From positions 1 to 64,000 of the forward strand of contig JAHYJK010000003.1 of the NCBI GenBank assembly GCA_019429225.1: 64,000 bases of DNA, written 5' to 3'. This document shows, piece after piece, positions 1-9,015 of this stretch. Position 1 is the first letter of the stretch, and the number at the start of each line of letters is the position of its first letter. The notes beneath the pieces are model-generated. The model was not told the DNA's origin and did not search any database. It was given only the letters and a program-made list of their open reading frames with translations. This DNA is from Anaerolineaceae bacterium (GTDB taxonomy: Bacteria > Chloroflexota > Anaerolineae > Anaerolineales > Anaerolineaceae). The translations under genes were made by a program, and so were the position numbers.

Positions 1-1
1 A

Positions 2-673
2 GAATTACACACATCCGATGACTTATTTGAATCAATGCAATCCATGGCTGATATGGTTGATTTTTCATCATCATTGCGAATTTTAGCAGTTACATTAACA
101 AGAATCGCCAATGATTTCCGTTTATTATCTTCTGGCCCAGCAACTGGACTGGATGAAATTAGATTACCACCCGTTCAACCAGGTTCGAGTATTATGCCGG
201 GCAAGGTAAATCCAGTTCTGGCTGAGATGCTCAATATGACGATGTATCACATATTGGGAAACGACACCACAGTCAGCCTTGCAGCTCAAGCAGGTCAACT
301 CGAATTGAATGTGATGATGCCCATTATCGCTCATAATTTATTTGAAATGATGCATGTAATGATAGGCAGCATGGATGCATTTACCAATAAATGTGTCATA
401 GGTATTACCGCAAATGTAGAAAAAGCAGAGGGTTGGTTAGAAAAGAATTCAATTTTAGTGACTGCTCTCAACCCATTAATTGGATATCAGGTGGGAGCGG
501 CATTAGTTAAAGAAGCAATTTCACGAAATATTACGATCCGGGAAATTGCTTTGGAAAAAGTCAAAAATGGATTGTTGATAAACAAGAACACACAACAACC
601 TCTTCAGGAGTCTGACATCCTGAATGTTTTTAGTGATCTTAGAAAATTCACAGAGGGAGGAATATTATCCTGA
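2..673 (+). CDS. aspA: Aspartate ammonia-lyase, C-terminal part (5' end outside window)
   Basis: Reversible deamination of L-aspartate to fumarate and ammonia; cytosolic homotetramer of the aspartase/fumarase superfamily. The open frame runs in from the window edge, so the N-terminal half is missing. Visible are the superfamily signature GSSIMPGKVNP and, after it, the aspartase-like stretch GNDTTVSLAAQAGQLELNV and ITANVEKAEGWLEKNS. The GNDTTV and AGQLxLNV wording favours aspartase over class II fumarase, in which this region differs. The 3' end overlaps the 3' end of the convergent glucokinase gene by 9 bp, with no terminator visible between them. Class II fumarase remains a less likely alternative. 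Confidence 0.85.
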   Translation, partial: ELHTSDDLFESMQSMADMVDFSSSLRILAVTLTRIANDFRLLSSGPATGLDEIRLPPVQPGSSIMPGKVNPVLAEMLNMTMYHILGNDTTVSLAAQAGQLELNVMMPIIAHNLFEMMHVMIGSMDAFTNKCVIGITANVEKAEGWLEKNSILVTALNPLIGYQVGAALVKEAISRNITIREIALEKVKNGLLINKNTQQPLQESDILNVFSDLRKFTEGGILS

Positions 674-1417
674 TGGCTCTGATTGTTCTTTTGCATATAT
701 AGCAGCCCCTACAATGCCAGCTTGATTTAATAACAAAGCTGGTATTGTTTTTGTCTGAACTGTAAAATATTTAGCATACTTTTCAAATTTTTTGCTGATT
801 CCCCCACCAATGACAAACAGGTCAGGCGAAAACAAAGCTTCCAATGTAACAAGAATTTCATTAAACCGTTCTCCCCATTTTTTCCAGGATAAGTCATTTT
901 CCTGACGAACAGCATCTGAAGCGCGATCTTCTGCGTCCTTTCCCCTAATTTTCATATGTCCAAATTCCGTATTAGGTACAAGCACACCATCGGTAAAAAT
1001 GGCAGAACCAATGCCAGTTCCAATGGTTATGAGAATCACAACACCCTTGAGATATTCCTGTCCAACCCCAAACTTCATTTCTGCAATTCCCGCAGCATCG
1101 GCATCATTCAAACTAAAAATTTGATTTCCGGTTTCCTGAGAAAGCAAAACATTCAAATTTTGGCCTATCCAATTTTTGGAAACATTCGCCGCAGATAGTA
1201 CGATTCCATGTTGAACAATAGCAGGGAACCCAACACCTACTGGTCCAGAATAATGAAAATATTGACAAATCTGATGAACTGTCTTTGCCACATCTGATGG
1301 TTCAGCCCCTTCAGGTGTATCAATCCGATACCGATCTGTCATCAATTTACCTGATACTGTATCAACCATCGCTCCTTTAATTCCGGAGCCACCAATGTCA
1401 AGACCTAAAATTTCCAT
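665..1417 (-). CDS. ppgK: Polyphosphate glucokinase (ROK family)
   Basis: Phosphorylates glucose to glucose-6-phosphate, with polyphosphate (often also ATP) as donor, feeding glycolysis. The 250 aa length is typical. The N-terminus GLDIGGSGIKGA is the phosphate-binding loop in the form seen in polyphosphate glucokinases. NDADAAG carries the ROK catalytic Asp, TIGTGIGSAIF is the second phosphate loop, and LVPNTEFGHM is the ROK glucose-binding element. A strong Shine-Dalgarno (GAGGAGAG) lies just before ATG 1417. It is the last gene of a leftward operon with mltG, 9 bp downstream. Donor preference cannot be read from sequence, so a plain ROK glucokinase is the alternative. Confidence 0.85.
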   Translation of the reverse strand: MEILGLDIGGSGIKGAMVDTVSGKLMTDRYRIDTPEGAEPSDVAKTVHQICQYFHYSGPVGVGFPAIVQHGIVLSAANVSKNWIGQNLNVLLSQETGNQIFSLNDADAAGIAEMKFGVGQEYLKGVVILITIGTGIGSAIFTDGVLVPNTEFGHMKIRGKDAEDRASDAVRQENDLSWKKWGERFNEILVTLEALFSPDLFVIGGGISKKFEKYAKYFTVQTKTIPALLLNQAGIVGAAIYAKEQSEPSG

Positions 1418-1426
1418 TTTCTCTCC

Positions 1427-2569
1427 TCAAGGACAACCATTTCCTAAATGTTCTTCATACGTTTCCGCAAAATTATGGTAACCGGATCCATCACATTTCG
1501 CCCGAAAATAATAATAAGGTGTTTCTGGTGCAAATGCAACCGCTTTGATAGCATTCAAACTCGGATTACAAATCGCGTGTGGTGGCAAGCCATTATACAA
1601 ATAGGTATTGAATGGGGAATCAAATTGCAGGTCATTCAAAGATAATGGATTAGTCCACCAGGTTGCTTGACTGATGTTATAACCCACTGCGTATTGGACA
1701 GTAGGATCACTATCAAATTTCATGCCAATTAAATTTCTATTCAGAAATACCGCTGCAATCATAGGCATCTCATCGAAGTTTACAGCTTCTCTTTCAACCA
1801 TCGAAGCAATGATAATAGCCTGATTTAATGTTAATCCTTTTTCTTTGATAGCATTCAGATGTTCATCGTTTAAATTCTCTAAGAATGCACTCAAAAATAT
1901 TTGTAAAAAATCAATGGTTGTTATTTTTCTATCCACCAGGTATTCACCAGGAAACAGGTAACCTTCCAGGGAAGTTACTCCCTGTAACTCGGTGGGTAAC
2001 CATTCCGGCAAAGGATTTCTAACCAACTGCAAAAACTCTTCTGGATTTATATCCAATCCTGATTCTGGTAAAATGCCTCCGATTTCTTCCATGCGCCAAC
2101 CCGGCAGGATGATAAAACGTACTCTATCAGGAATTGGATTGATTATCTTTTCAGCAATTTCAACACCATTCATCTCAGGTTTGATGAGGAAATACCCGGA
2201 TTGAACTTTGCGATCATAACCCTTGTAAATCAAAAAATCATTAAAGGTTTCCGAATCCTGAATGAGCTCATTCATCTTCAATCGAAAAGCAATTTGGCCA
2301 ACCGTTTCTCCTGGAAGAATTTCAAAATAATAATCATCACTTTGTTTATTTTGGTCAACCAACAAATTCCCCTCAGAAAAATATAGCCTGGTTGTATACG
2401 CGAAATTTTTATAAAAGCTCAAGGATGGATCTGGATCACCATAGATTAATTTCACATCATGTGCAACGACAGTATATGACCAGGCCAATCCCCCCAATAA
2501 CCCGATAATACTAATCATAAAAAGGATTAATAAGCAACTTTGAAGTCGATTCTTCTTTTGTTTAGCCAT
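1427..2569 (-). CDS. mltG: Endolytic murein transglycosylase MltG
   Basis: Membrane-anchored lytic transglycosylase that cleaves nascent glycan strands and sets their length. The 380 aa protein has a short basic N-terminus and one membrane segment (about residues 10-31), an extracytoplasmic LysM-like region (GETVGQIAFRL), and the YceG catalytic domain with IIASMVEREA, which holds the catalytic Glu, and GLPPHAICNPS near the C-terminus. Its start shares one base with the ruvX stop (TGATG), indicating translational coupling. A ruvX-mltG pair is common in bacteria. Confidence 0.93.
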   Translation of the reverse strand: MAKQKKNRLQSCLLILFMISIIGLLGGLAWSYTVVAHDVKLIYGDPDPSLSFYKNFAYTTRLYFSEGNLLVDQNKQSDDYYFEILPGETVGQIAFRLKMNELIQDSETFNDFLIYKGYDRKVQSGYFLIKPEMNGVEIAEKIINPIPDRVRFIILPGWRMEEIGGILPESGLDINPEEFLQLVRNPLPEWLPTELQGVTSLEGYLFPGEYLVDRKITTIDFLQIFLSAFLENLNDEHLNAIKEKGLTLNQAIIIASMVEREAVNFDEMPMIAAVFLNRNLIGMKFDSDPTVQYAVGYNISQATWWTNPLSLNDLQFDSPFNTYLYNGLPPHAICNPSLNAIKAVAFAPETPYYYFRAKCDGSGYHNFAETYEEHLGNGCP

Positions 2570-3033
2570 CAGGGCTCCAGTAAATTATTAGAATAACTGG
2601 CATTCTTTGAGAGTGAATCAAGATACGATTGTAAAATGATTGTAGCCGCCAGATCATCCATATGCGTAATTTGCTTCTTTTTCTTAACGCCCATCTCTTT
2701 ACGAGCTTTTCTGGCTAATTGTGTGCTTTCATGTTCATCCCATAAAATGACAGGAATATCCGTGATTTGCATGATTGCATCCGCCAGTCGTGCAGATTTT
2801 CTCCCGGAAGGATTTGGTTCACCATTCGAATAGAAGGCCTGACCAATTATGATTAATTTTACAGAATTTTCCAGAGCAATTTTAACAATCTGTTCAGCAT
2901 CCTTATTCCTCTGTACATGTTTGATAACAGTAATCGGATTCGCAATAGTTGCTGTAAAATCACTGATTGCAACCCCAATTCTTTCCGCACCGGGATCGAT
3001 TGCCATGATTTTCTTTAATTCATTTTCCATCAA
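2569..3033 (-). CDS. ruvX: Putative Holliday junction resolvase RuvX / pre-16S rRNA nuclease (YqgF)
   Basis: RNase H-fold YqgF family protein, 154 aa, linked in other bacteria to pre-16S rRNA end maturation and possibly to Holliday junctions. The N-terminal MAIDPGAERIGVAISD carries the first catalytic Asp, IIIGQAFYSNGEPNPSGRK the family core, VILWDEHESTQLA the Glu-containing motif, and HMDDLAATIIL the C-terminal Asp pair. The start overlaps the end of the upstream 500 aa gene by 14 bp, and mltG follows with a 1 bp overlap. Confidence 0.9.
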   Translation of the reverse strand: MMENELKKIMAIDPGAERIGVAISDFTATIANPITVIKHVQRNKDAEQIVKIALENSVKLIIIGQAFYSNGEPNPSGRKSARLADAIMQITDIPVILWDEHESTQLARKARKEMGVKKKKQITHMDDLAATIILQSYLDSLSKNASYSNNLLEP

Positions 3034-4522
3034 TCACCATATTAATTCTAAATGGAAGAAATGGCAAATATTTCCAAAACGATGGTGAAATTACAATTAT
3101 CGGTTCATTACTCAACTTAATTTCATTTTTGATGATTGATTTTGCGGTCTCAATCTTTAACCCAAGGATATTCTGAATGATAAAGTTTTCATCAATATAA
3201 GGTGAAATTTCTCGAGTCGCTTTGACTTCCCATTGGAGTCCATTTTCATCCATAATTACGGAATCATCAATAATTTCAATATCTATATCTTTTTCATTTG
3301 TATTGAATTGACTATTTAAATCCGCATTCATAGCCAACTCAACTGATTTTTCAACGTCTTCTTCAGTAAGAACCCAGCCCGATACGTTTGCTCTAACTCT
3401 TAAAACATATCTCTCAGCTGGATCGCCAACCGCAGGAATTCTCTCTTCAACAATAATTTCATCAATTCTTATTGAGTTTTTTGGAATCAAAATTGCTTGA
3501 GAATTTGTTGCTCTGATTTCCTCAATTGATTTCATTTCCAATAGTTCTATAAGTTCGATTTTCAATTTTTGATAATCATTTTCTGTTGGTGAAAATGTTT
3601 TTATATCAACACCACCATAGATTGCATCGTTATTAACCACAACGATATTTCCACCCAGATCATTTTCTATGGATGTGATACTCCCAACTGGCACATTACC
3701 GATCGTGCCTCCTGACAAACACAAAATGGGTACCTCAATTTGAGATTCAATTCCTGGTTTTAATATTGCTTCCTTGGTCGTTTCAAAACGGATTAATGGA
3801 TCACCACCTGTTCGCACGATTGTTCCCTCAGAAATAAAAATTTCTTTATCGGATAAATTTCTGAAAGTCACTTCTCCGGTTGCTTTTTTATCAGGAATTC
3901 GAATAATACCAGTACTATTCCCTTCCAATTGACCCTCTATTTCAATTTCAACAATGTTTACTGGAATTGCGCCTGTCATGTTGATTTCTTTAATAGTAGG
4001 ATCAGATCGAAAATTCATTTGTACTGATTGTTTCTCAAGCATGGGGGATAAGGTAATCTGTGCAGAAGGAATGAAAATCAATATGATGAATAAAGTAGAC
4101 AGCAATCCAACAGCAAATACTATCCAACGGATATGAATAGTTAATTCCTTATTTTGGTTTTGACTTTTTCTATCGAAATTTATTTGGTTCCAATTTCGAT
4201 CGGAATTTTTCGATAATATAGCTTGATCTCTAATCTTTGGTTTTCTCCAGGGTTTCTTCTGTGCTTCTGGAATACTCGAAAATATAGAAACTCCCAGTTC
4301 TTTTAATTGATTAATGATCACCGGTTCATCAGTAACAACCGAAATTTGGGCTCCCAATCGTTCTGCAGACCTCAAAATCAGAATAATATCCATTGGATCT
4401 AATTTTATTTTTCCCTTATTCGGCCAAACCAATAATATCCTCTGAGTTTTACTCCAGGCAATTTTTTCCCTAATGGAAATTACATTGTCAAATGGATCAA
4501 GTTGTATAATAGCTGTTTTCAT
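3020..4522 (-). CDS. Single-pass membrane protein, baseplate J/gp47-like
   Basis: Function unknown. The 500 aa protein has a cytosolic N-terminal domain (about 1-95) that looks Rossmann-like: a beta strand in ILLVWPNKG, then ILRSAERLGAQISVVTDEP. A basic linker follows, then one membrane segment (about 131-153), and a long beta-rich outer domain of the type that annotation pipelines call baseplate J/gp47 in Chloroflexota (from memory, not searched). No phage genes are nearby; the partners are ruvX and mltG, so an envelope role is more plausible than a phage tail. First gene of a leftward operon, with a candidate -10 just upstream of the ATG. Confidence 0.6.
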   Translation of the reverse strand: MKTAIIQLDPFDNVISIREKIAWSKTQRILLVWPNKGKIKLDPMDIILILRSAERLGAQISVVTDEPVIINQLKELGVSIFSSIPEAQKKPWRKPKIRDQAILSKNSDRNWNQINFDRKSQNQNKELTIHIRWIVFAVGLLSTLFIILIFIPSAQITLSPMLEKQSVQMNFRSDPTIKEINMTGAIPVNIVEIEIEGQLEGNSTGIIRIPDKKATGEVTFRNLSDKEIFISEGTIVRTGGDPLIRFETTKEAILKPGIESQIEVPILCLSGGTIGNVPVGSITSIENDLGGNIVVVNNDAIYGGVDIKTFSPTENDYQKLKIELIELLEMKSIEEIRATNSQAILIPKNSIRIDEIIVEERIPAVGDPAERYVLRVRANVSGWVLTEEDVEKSVELAMNADLNSQFNTNEKDIDIEIIDDSVIMDENGLQWEVKATREISPYIDENFIIQNILGLKIETAKSIIKNEIKLSNEPIIVISPSFWKYLPFLPFRINMVIDGK

Positions 4523-4533
4523 AATTATGGTTG

Positions 4534-4539
4534 ATTATA
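4534..4539 (-). promoter_or_regulatory. Candidate -10 box for the 3020-4522 operon
   Basis: Reading leftward, TATAAT ends 11 nt before ATG 4522, so the leader would be only about 4-5 nt and carries no Shine-Dalgarno. No convincing -35 is seen. Confidence 0.4.
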
Positions 4540-4631
4540 AGGTATCAACAAAACTTTATGAAATAAGATCGTTCAACCAGTCGTCCAATAGGGATAATTA
4601 TACATAAAGCATTTAAGGAAGAATACTAGAC

Positions 4632-4660
4632 TATAATTAACCCAAGGTTTGTAGCCTTGG
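4632..4660 (+). promoter_or_regulatory. -10 box followed by a CCAAGG/CCTTGG hairpin
   Basis: TATAAT at 4632-4637 is followed by a perfect 6-bp inverted repeat, CCAAGG (4642-4647) and CCTTGG (4655-4660), with a 7-nt loop. The second arm runs into the only Shine-Dalgarno-like bases (GGAG) of the lipoprotein start at 4669. The repeat sits at or just after the expected transcription start, so it could be a 5' hairpin that hides the ribosome site, or an operator. Confidence 0.4.
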
Positions 4661-4668
4661 AGTTGTTT

Positions 4669-5523
4669 ATGTTCAAACAAACTTTATTTATCTTATCTTT
4701 GATGATAATTGTAAGTGTGACTGGCTGTAATCTCCCGAATTCACCAGAGATCAGTCCGGATATTATCGCGTCTCAAGTCGCAAATCTCTTGACAACTACA
4801 CCAGCTCTCGACGCGCCGATAGACATTCCATCGGAAGTTCCTACAATTACCACCCAATTTACCCCAGAAACAATTTTACCCATAGAAACTGTAACGCCTA
4901 CTCAGGAACCCTCTCTGACCCCAACAACCCTCCCCCAGGGTATTCCTACTGGTTCACCCAACTGGTTAGATTCATTTGATGATGGAACCCGTTTTGGTAT
5001 AAACCCTGAAGGATACGATGATGGTCAAACAAAAATTATTGTCTCTGATGGCTCACTTACGATGACCAGCATTTCCGCAATAGGCTGGAGAGGTTGGCGT
5101 TTGACCAGTCAGAAACCTGCAAATTATTATTTGCAGGCAAGTTTTCAAACAAACGATTGTGCAGGGAGTGATCAATACGGACTCGTTGTTCAATCTCCTG
5201 ATTTTGATAGTGGTTTTGGTTATTATTTTGGATTAACCTGTGATGGCAGATATGCATTCCAAAAGTGGGAGGATATCGGATTATCCAATTTACAGGGATG
5301 GATGAATGATCAAAACATAATCGCTGGCTCTAATCAGAAAAATACAATTGGAATTCTAAAATCAGGAAATCAATATAATCTTTATATCAATAATATTCCA
5401 ATCGTGACGATCGATGATGATAAATTTTCAGCTCCGGGATATTTTGGTCCTTATATAGCTGGAGTAAATACACCTAATTTTTCATTTCAACTGGATGAAA
5501 TATCCTACTGGAATCTTCAATAA
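4669..5523 (+). CDS. Predicted lipoprotein with concanavalin-like C-terminal domain
   Basis: Exported lipoprotein of unknown function, 284 aa. A hydrophobic signal peptide ends in the lipobox VTGC (Cys about residue 20), followed by a Thr/Pro-rich linker (TITTQ, TPTQEPSLTPTT) and a beta-rich domain of about 180 residues. That domain (SFDDGTRFG..., LQASFQTNDCAGSDQYGLVVQ, IGILKSGNQYNLYIN) resembles the jelly-roll sugar-binding or 3-keto-disaccharide-hydrolase-like modules of extracellular proteins. ATG 4669 is preferred over the upstream TTG 4657 because GGAG lies 7 nt before it. The exonuclease gene follows within 16 bp. Confidence 0.7.
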   Translation: MFKQTLFILSLMIIVSVTGCNLPNSPEISPDIIASQVANLLTTTPALDAPIDIPSEVPTITTQFTPETILPIETVTPTQEPSLTPTTLPQGIPTGSPNWLDSFDDGTRFGINPEGYDDGQTKIIVSDGSLTMTSISAIGWRGWRLTSQKPANYYLQASFQTNDCAGSDQYGLVVQSPDFDSGFGYYFGLTCDGRYAFQKWEDIGLSNLQGWMNDQNIIAGSNQKNTIGILKSGNQYNLYINNIPIVTIDDDKFSAPGYFGPYIAGVNTPNFSFQLDEISYWNLQ

Positions 5524-5538
5524 TACGATAGGTTGTTG

Positions 5539-6108
5539 ATGTATCCTTCCTTTTCTAACAGCAAATTTGTAACCAGACAACAGGTTGTTGAATACGCAAA
5601 GAAAAAGATTAAAAGTGATCCAGTCTATCTCGATACCGAAACTACCGGACTTGAAAGCACCGATGAAATTATTGAGATTGCCATTGTCAATTCATTGGGT
5701 GAAGTGATCTTTGAATCCTTTGTAAGACCTCAAAAACCCATTCCGGCTTCCGCTACCGCAATTAACAATATAACGAATGCAATGGTCGCAAATTCCCCCT
5801 CCTGGGCAGAAATTTGGTCCACAATTCGAAATCTCTTGCTGAACCATCCCATCGGCATGTATAATGCGGAATTTGATATTCGGATGATCAAGCAATCTTT
5901 AGAAATCAATAAAATACCAAACACGACCAAATTAAACGCCTTTGATGTTATGAAGGTGTATTCCGATTATATGCGCTCAGATCGAAGATTTCGTTTAGAA
6001 CAAGCCGGAAGAAATCTAGGCATTGTTATTCCTAATTCTCACCGCGCAGCAGATGACACACTCCTAACACGTGCGATCTTCCATAAGATTGCAGGAGAAT
6101 CATATTAG
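5539..6108 (+). CDS. DEDDh 3'-5' exonuclease (DnaQ-like)
   Basis: Stand-alone proofreading-type exonuclease, 189 aa. Motif ExoI is LDTETTGL (Asp and Glu metal ligands), ExoII is NAEFDIRM, and ExoIII is HRAADDT with the catalytic His and final Asp. The length fits a lone epsilon-like domain, with no polymerase, UvrC-like or BRCT fusion. It could act in proofreading, repair or RNA turnover. ATG 5539 has a weak GG upstream; a TTG two codons earlier is the alternative start. Confidence 0.85.
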   Translation: MYPSFSNSKFVTRQQVVEYAKKKIKSDPVYLDTETTGLESTDEIIEIAIVNSLGEVIFESFVRPQKPIPASATAINNITNAMVANSPSWAEIWSTIRNLLLNHPIGMYNAEFDIRMIKQSLEINKIPNTTKLNAFDVMKVYSDYMRSDRRFRLEQAGRNLGIVIPNSHRAADDTLLTRAIFHKIAGESY

Positions 6109-6128
6109 AATTGTTGGATAAAGCATTG

Positions 6129-6797
6129 ATGCCAAAATTTAAATTCAATCGATTACAGTGGGTTGTCCATTTAGGCTCTATTATTCCTTTGCTGGTTTTG
6201 GTTTGGGATGCTTTTTCTAACAATTTAACGGTCAATCCAATCCAGGAAATCACACAAAGAACTGGACGGACAGCCATTATCTGGTTAGTTCTATCATTGG
6301 CTTGTACACCACTCAATATAATTTTTGGACTGCGTCCTTTTAATCAAGTCCGTCGTCCACTTGGTTTATATTCTGCTTTTTATGCAACATTGCACTTTAT
6401 TACTTTTTTAATTTTGGATTACGGATTCAACTTGAATCTAATATGGCAAACGATTATTGAGAAACCTTACATACTTTTAGGTGTTACTGGATTCCTGATT
6501 CTAACCTTGTTAACATTTACTTCCACAAAAAAATCAATGCAAAAGTTAGGTAAAAAATGGAATCAACTTCATCGCCTTGTTTATCTAGCTGCAATTATTC
6601 TATTGTTGCATTTCTTTATGGCCTTAAAATTCATTAACGCCCTCGCTATTGCGATTGCAATTATCCTGGCGAGCCTTCTTCTCATTCGAATCCCTATCAT
6701 TCGAAAGTTTTTCATCAAAAGACAACCTGCCTGGTCACGGCCCGTTAACAATTTTCTTACCGGAAGAAAAAAGAAAACAATAACGATCCAAAAATAG
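6129..6797 (+). CDS. msrQ: Sulfoxide reductase heme-binding subunit MsrQ-like
   Basis: Polytopic b-type cytochrome that in other bacteria passes quinol electrons to MsrP, which repairs methionine sulfoxide in exported proteins. The 222 aa protein has about six hydrophobic segments. Family landmarks are NPIQEITQRTGRTA, LACTPLN, VRRPLGLYSAFYATLHF (first His ligand region), EKPYILLGVTGF, and LGKKWNQLHRLVYLAAIILLLHF (further His ligands). ATG 6129 matches the usual family N-terminus better than the TTG at 6111. No msrP is adjacent here, so the partner must be elsewhere or the protein serves another reductase. Confidence 0.8.
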   Translation: MPKFKFNRLQWVVHLGSIIPLLVLVWDAFSNNLTVNPIQEITQRTGRTAIIWLVLSLACTPLNIIFGLRPFNQVRRPLGLYSAFYATLHFITFLILDYGFNLNLIWQTIIEKPYILLGVTGFLILTLLTFTSTKKSMQKLGKKWNQLHRLVYLAAIILLLHFFMALKFINALAIAIAIILASLLLIRIPIIRKFFIKRQPAWSRPVNNFLTGRKKKTITIQK

Positions 6798-6856
6798 ACA
6801 TTCCAGGGTGCAATTATTTTATCAATATTAATCTGATGTGATTTAGCTTTTCGAAA

Positions 6857-6865
6857 TGTTATAAA
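6857..6865 (+). promoter_or_regulatory. Extended -10 promoter of the helicase-nuclease operon
   Basis: TGTTATAAA fits the extended -10 form (TG-N-TATAAT with one mismatch). The expected start lies near 6872, giving a leader of about 40 nt before ATG 6913. Confidence 0.4.
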
Positions 6866-6912
6866 ATCACAGTAACATACTATCGTAATCCGCAGAAAAT
6901 CGAGATATCCAA

Positions 6913-9015
6913 ATGCTATTTACAGATTATCAGGAAAAAATTGCCAAACAAGCACTTAAAGGAAGTGTATTCCTCACTGGTTTTGCAGGCAGCGGAAAGA
7001 CGACCATTGGAAAGATTTTTCTGAAATATCTTTTGGAACAGGATACCCCCGGTAATAGGATCCTTGTTTTGGTGCCACAAAAATCTTTGGGGCTCACCTA
7101 TTCAGACTTTTTGGAAAGCATTGAAATTTATAACGGGAACTTACCTGTAATTCAGACCATCAGTGGAATCAGCCAGAAAATTATTCGCTTGTTTTGGCCC
7201 ATCATTGCACCTCAATTTAAATTTAAACATCCCAAATACTACCCCACCTTTTTAAACATTGAATCCGCACAATATTTTATGGCGAAGGTATGTGAACCTT
7301 TTTTTGAAAAGAATTTTTTTTCATCCATAAAGTCCGAAAAACCAAGAATTCTCTCTCAAATCCTCGATAATCTCAATAAATCAGCACTTGTTGGCTTTCC
7401 CCATGAAGAAATAGCAATGCGATTAAAATCTGCCTGGAGTAAGGAAAGTAATCACTTAATTGCTTACGAAGAAGCGCAGGAATGCGCAAACGCTTTCAGA
7501 GATTACTGTCTGGAATTCAACCTCATTGACTTCTCCCTTCAATATGAAATTTCTAATAAGGTCATTCATGAATCATTTTTAATTCAACAATATTTATTCA
7601 ATAGTTATGAATATTTGGTATATGACAATATTGAAGAGGATACCCCATCAGCCCATGACCTCATCTTGAAATGGTTACCAAGGCTTAAATGCGCACTGCT
7701 GATCCAGGATGAAAATGCAGGCTTTCGTTCCTTTTTGGGTGCAGATCCCATCAGTGCTGCCAGGTTATCTAAAAGCTGTCAGGAAATCATTGAGGTCAAT
7801 GATTCGTTTATATCAGACCCACCTATTCAGGAAATAATTTCCATTTATGGAAAAGCGTTATCTCATCAGCCGATTGGTGGAATTTCAGAACCTGGATTTA
7901 AAAGGTTATCATTTCACCACCATAAGTTTTATCCGGATATGATCGACCGTGTCGTGCAACAAATCGATAATTTTATTAATGAGGGAATCGACCCTGGGAA
8001 AATAGCGATTTTGGCACCATTTGTTAGTAATGCTCTGCGTTTCCAAATCCAACAAAGGATGAATGAAAAAAATATCAAATTGGTTACGCATCGCCCTTCT
8101 CGCAGTTTACGAGAGGAATCAATTACGCATGGCTTGATTTCGTGGACAAAACTGGCTTACCCGGAGTGGGGTCTATCACCTTCCATTTATCAATTCCGAA
8201 CAGCAATTACACAGACGATCGGGAATATGGATCCCATTCGTGCTGATTTATTGTCGCGTATTGTCTTATCCAAAAATACTACTTTTGCACTGCGTCCAAT
8301 GGATGATGTCCGTCCTGAAATGTTGGAAAGAATCACAATCCAGGCAGTATTTCAATATCAGAAAATTTTTTCCTGGTTAATGAATTACCAGAATAACAAA
8401 TCTGAAATGGATGTTTTTTTGGCGAGTTTTTTTGGAGAAATTTTGTCTCAACCCGGATTTGGTTTTCACGAAAATTATGAAGGTGCAGAAATTACTGGCC
8501 GATTGATTGAATCCATGCAAAATTTTAGAAAGAATACTTATTCACATTTTCAAAAAACAGGCGAAAATTGGGCTCTGGATTACATCACCATGTTGGAAAA
8601 TGGTCTTATATCTGCTTTGTATTTGCAAACCTGGGATTTACCTCCGCAGGATGCAGTATATCTGGCACCAGCCCATACATTTTTAATGCAAAACAGACCT
8701 GTCGAAATTCAGTTTTGGTTGGATATAGGCAATATGGGTTGGTGGCAAAGGTTAATGCAACCACTTACCCAACCCTATGTTTTATCAAGAAATTGGATCG
8801 ATGGATTGAAATGGACTGATATCCATGAGTACGAAAATAATCAGAAAAATTTAGAGAAATTAATCAGTGGATTATTGCTTCGCTGTTCGGGCAACCTCAT
8901 TCTTCATACAATCGGATACAACGAAAATGGCGATGAACAAACAGGTCCGCTCCTGAAAGCCACGCAAAGGATCTTGCGGACATATCATCGCCAGATTGGG
9001 CATCAAAATGTTTAG
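6913..9015 (+). CDS. Degenerate SF1 (UvrD/AddB-like) helicase-fold protein
   Basis: 700 aa protein with UvrD/Rep layout but worn motifs. A Q-like residue sits at position 7 and Walker A is intact (GFAGSGKTT, 23-31). Motif II is VYDNIEED (236-243) instead of DEAQ/DExx. Motif III is QDENAGFRSFLGA (about 265-277), without the usual Gln. Motif V (PAHTFLMQ, about 586-593) keeps His but has lost the KGLE core. Motif VI keeps one Arg (GLLLRC, 653-658). By analogy with AddB and RecC, whose helicase folds are inactive or partly so, this is likely a structural or translocation partner of the intact helicase encoded immediately downstream, with an 8 bp overlap. No nuclease motif is seen. The function is inferred from context. 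Confidence 0.65.
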   Translation: MLFTDYQEKIAKQALKGSVFLTGFAGSGKTTIGKIFLKYLLEQDTPGNRILVLVPQKSLGLTYSDFLESIEIYNGNLPVIQTISGISQKIIRLFWPIIAPQFKFKHPKYYPTFLNIESAQYFMAKVCEPFFEKNFFSSIKSEKPRILSQILDNLNKSALVGFPHEEIAMRLKSAWSKESNHLIAYEEAQECANAFRDYCLEFNLIDFSLQYEISNKVIHESFLIQQYLFNSYEYLVYDNIEEDTPSAHDLILKWLPRLKCALLIQDENAGFRSFLGADPISAARLSKSCQEIIEVNDSFISDPPIQEIISIYGKALSHQPIGGISEPGFKRLSFHHHKFYPDMIDRVVQQIDNFINEGIDPGKIAILAPFVSNALRFQIQQRMNEKNIKLVTHRPSRSLREESITHGLISWTKLAYPEWGLSPSIYQFRTAITQTIGNMDPIRADLLSRIVLSKNTTFALRPMDDVRPEMLERITIQAVFQYQKIFSWLMNYQNNKSEMDVFLASFFGEILSQPGFGFHENYEGAEITGRLIESMQNFRKNTYSHFQKTGENWALDYITMLENGLISALYLQTWDLPPQDAVYLAPAHTFLMQNRPVEIQFWLDIGNMGWWQRLMQPLTQPYVLSRNWIDGLKWTDIHEYENNQKNLEKLISGLLLRCSGNLILHTIGYNENGDEQTGPLLKATQRILRTYHRQIGHQNV

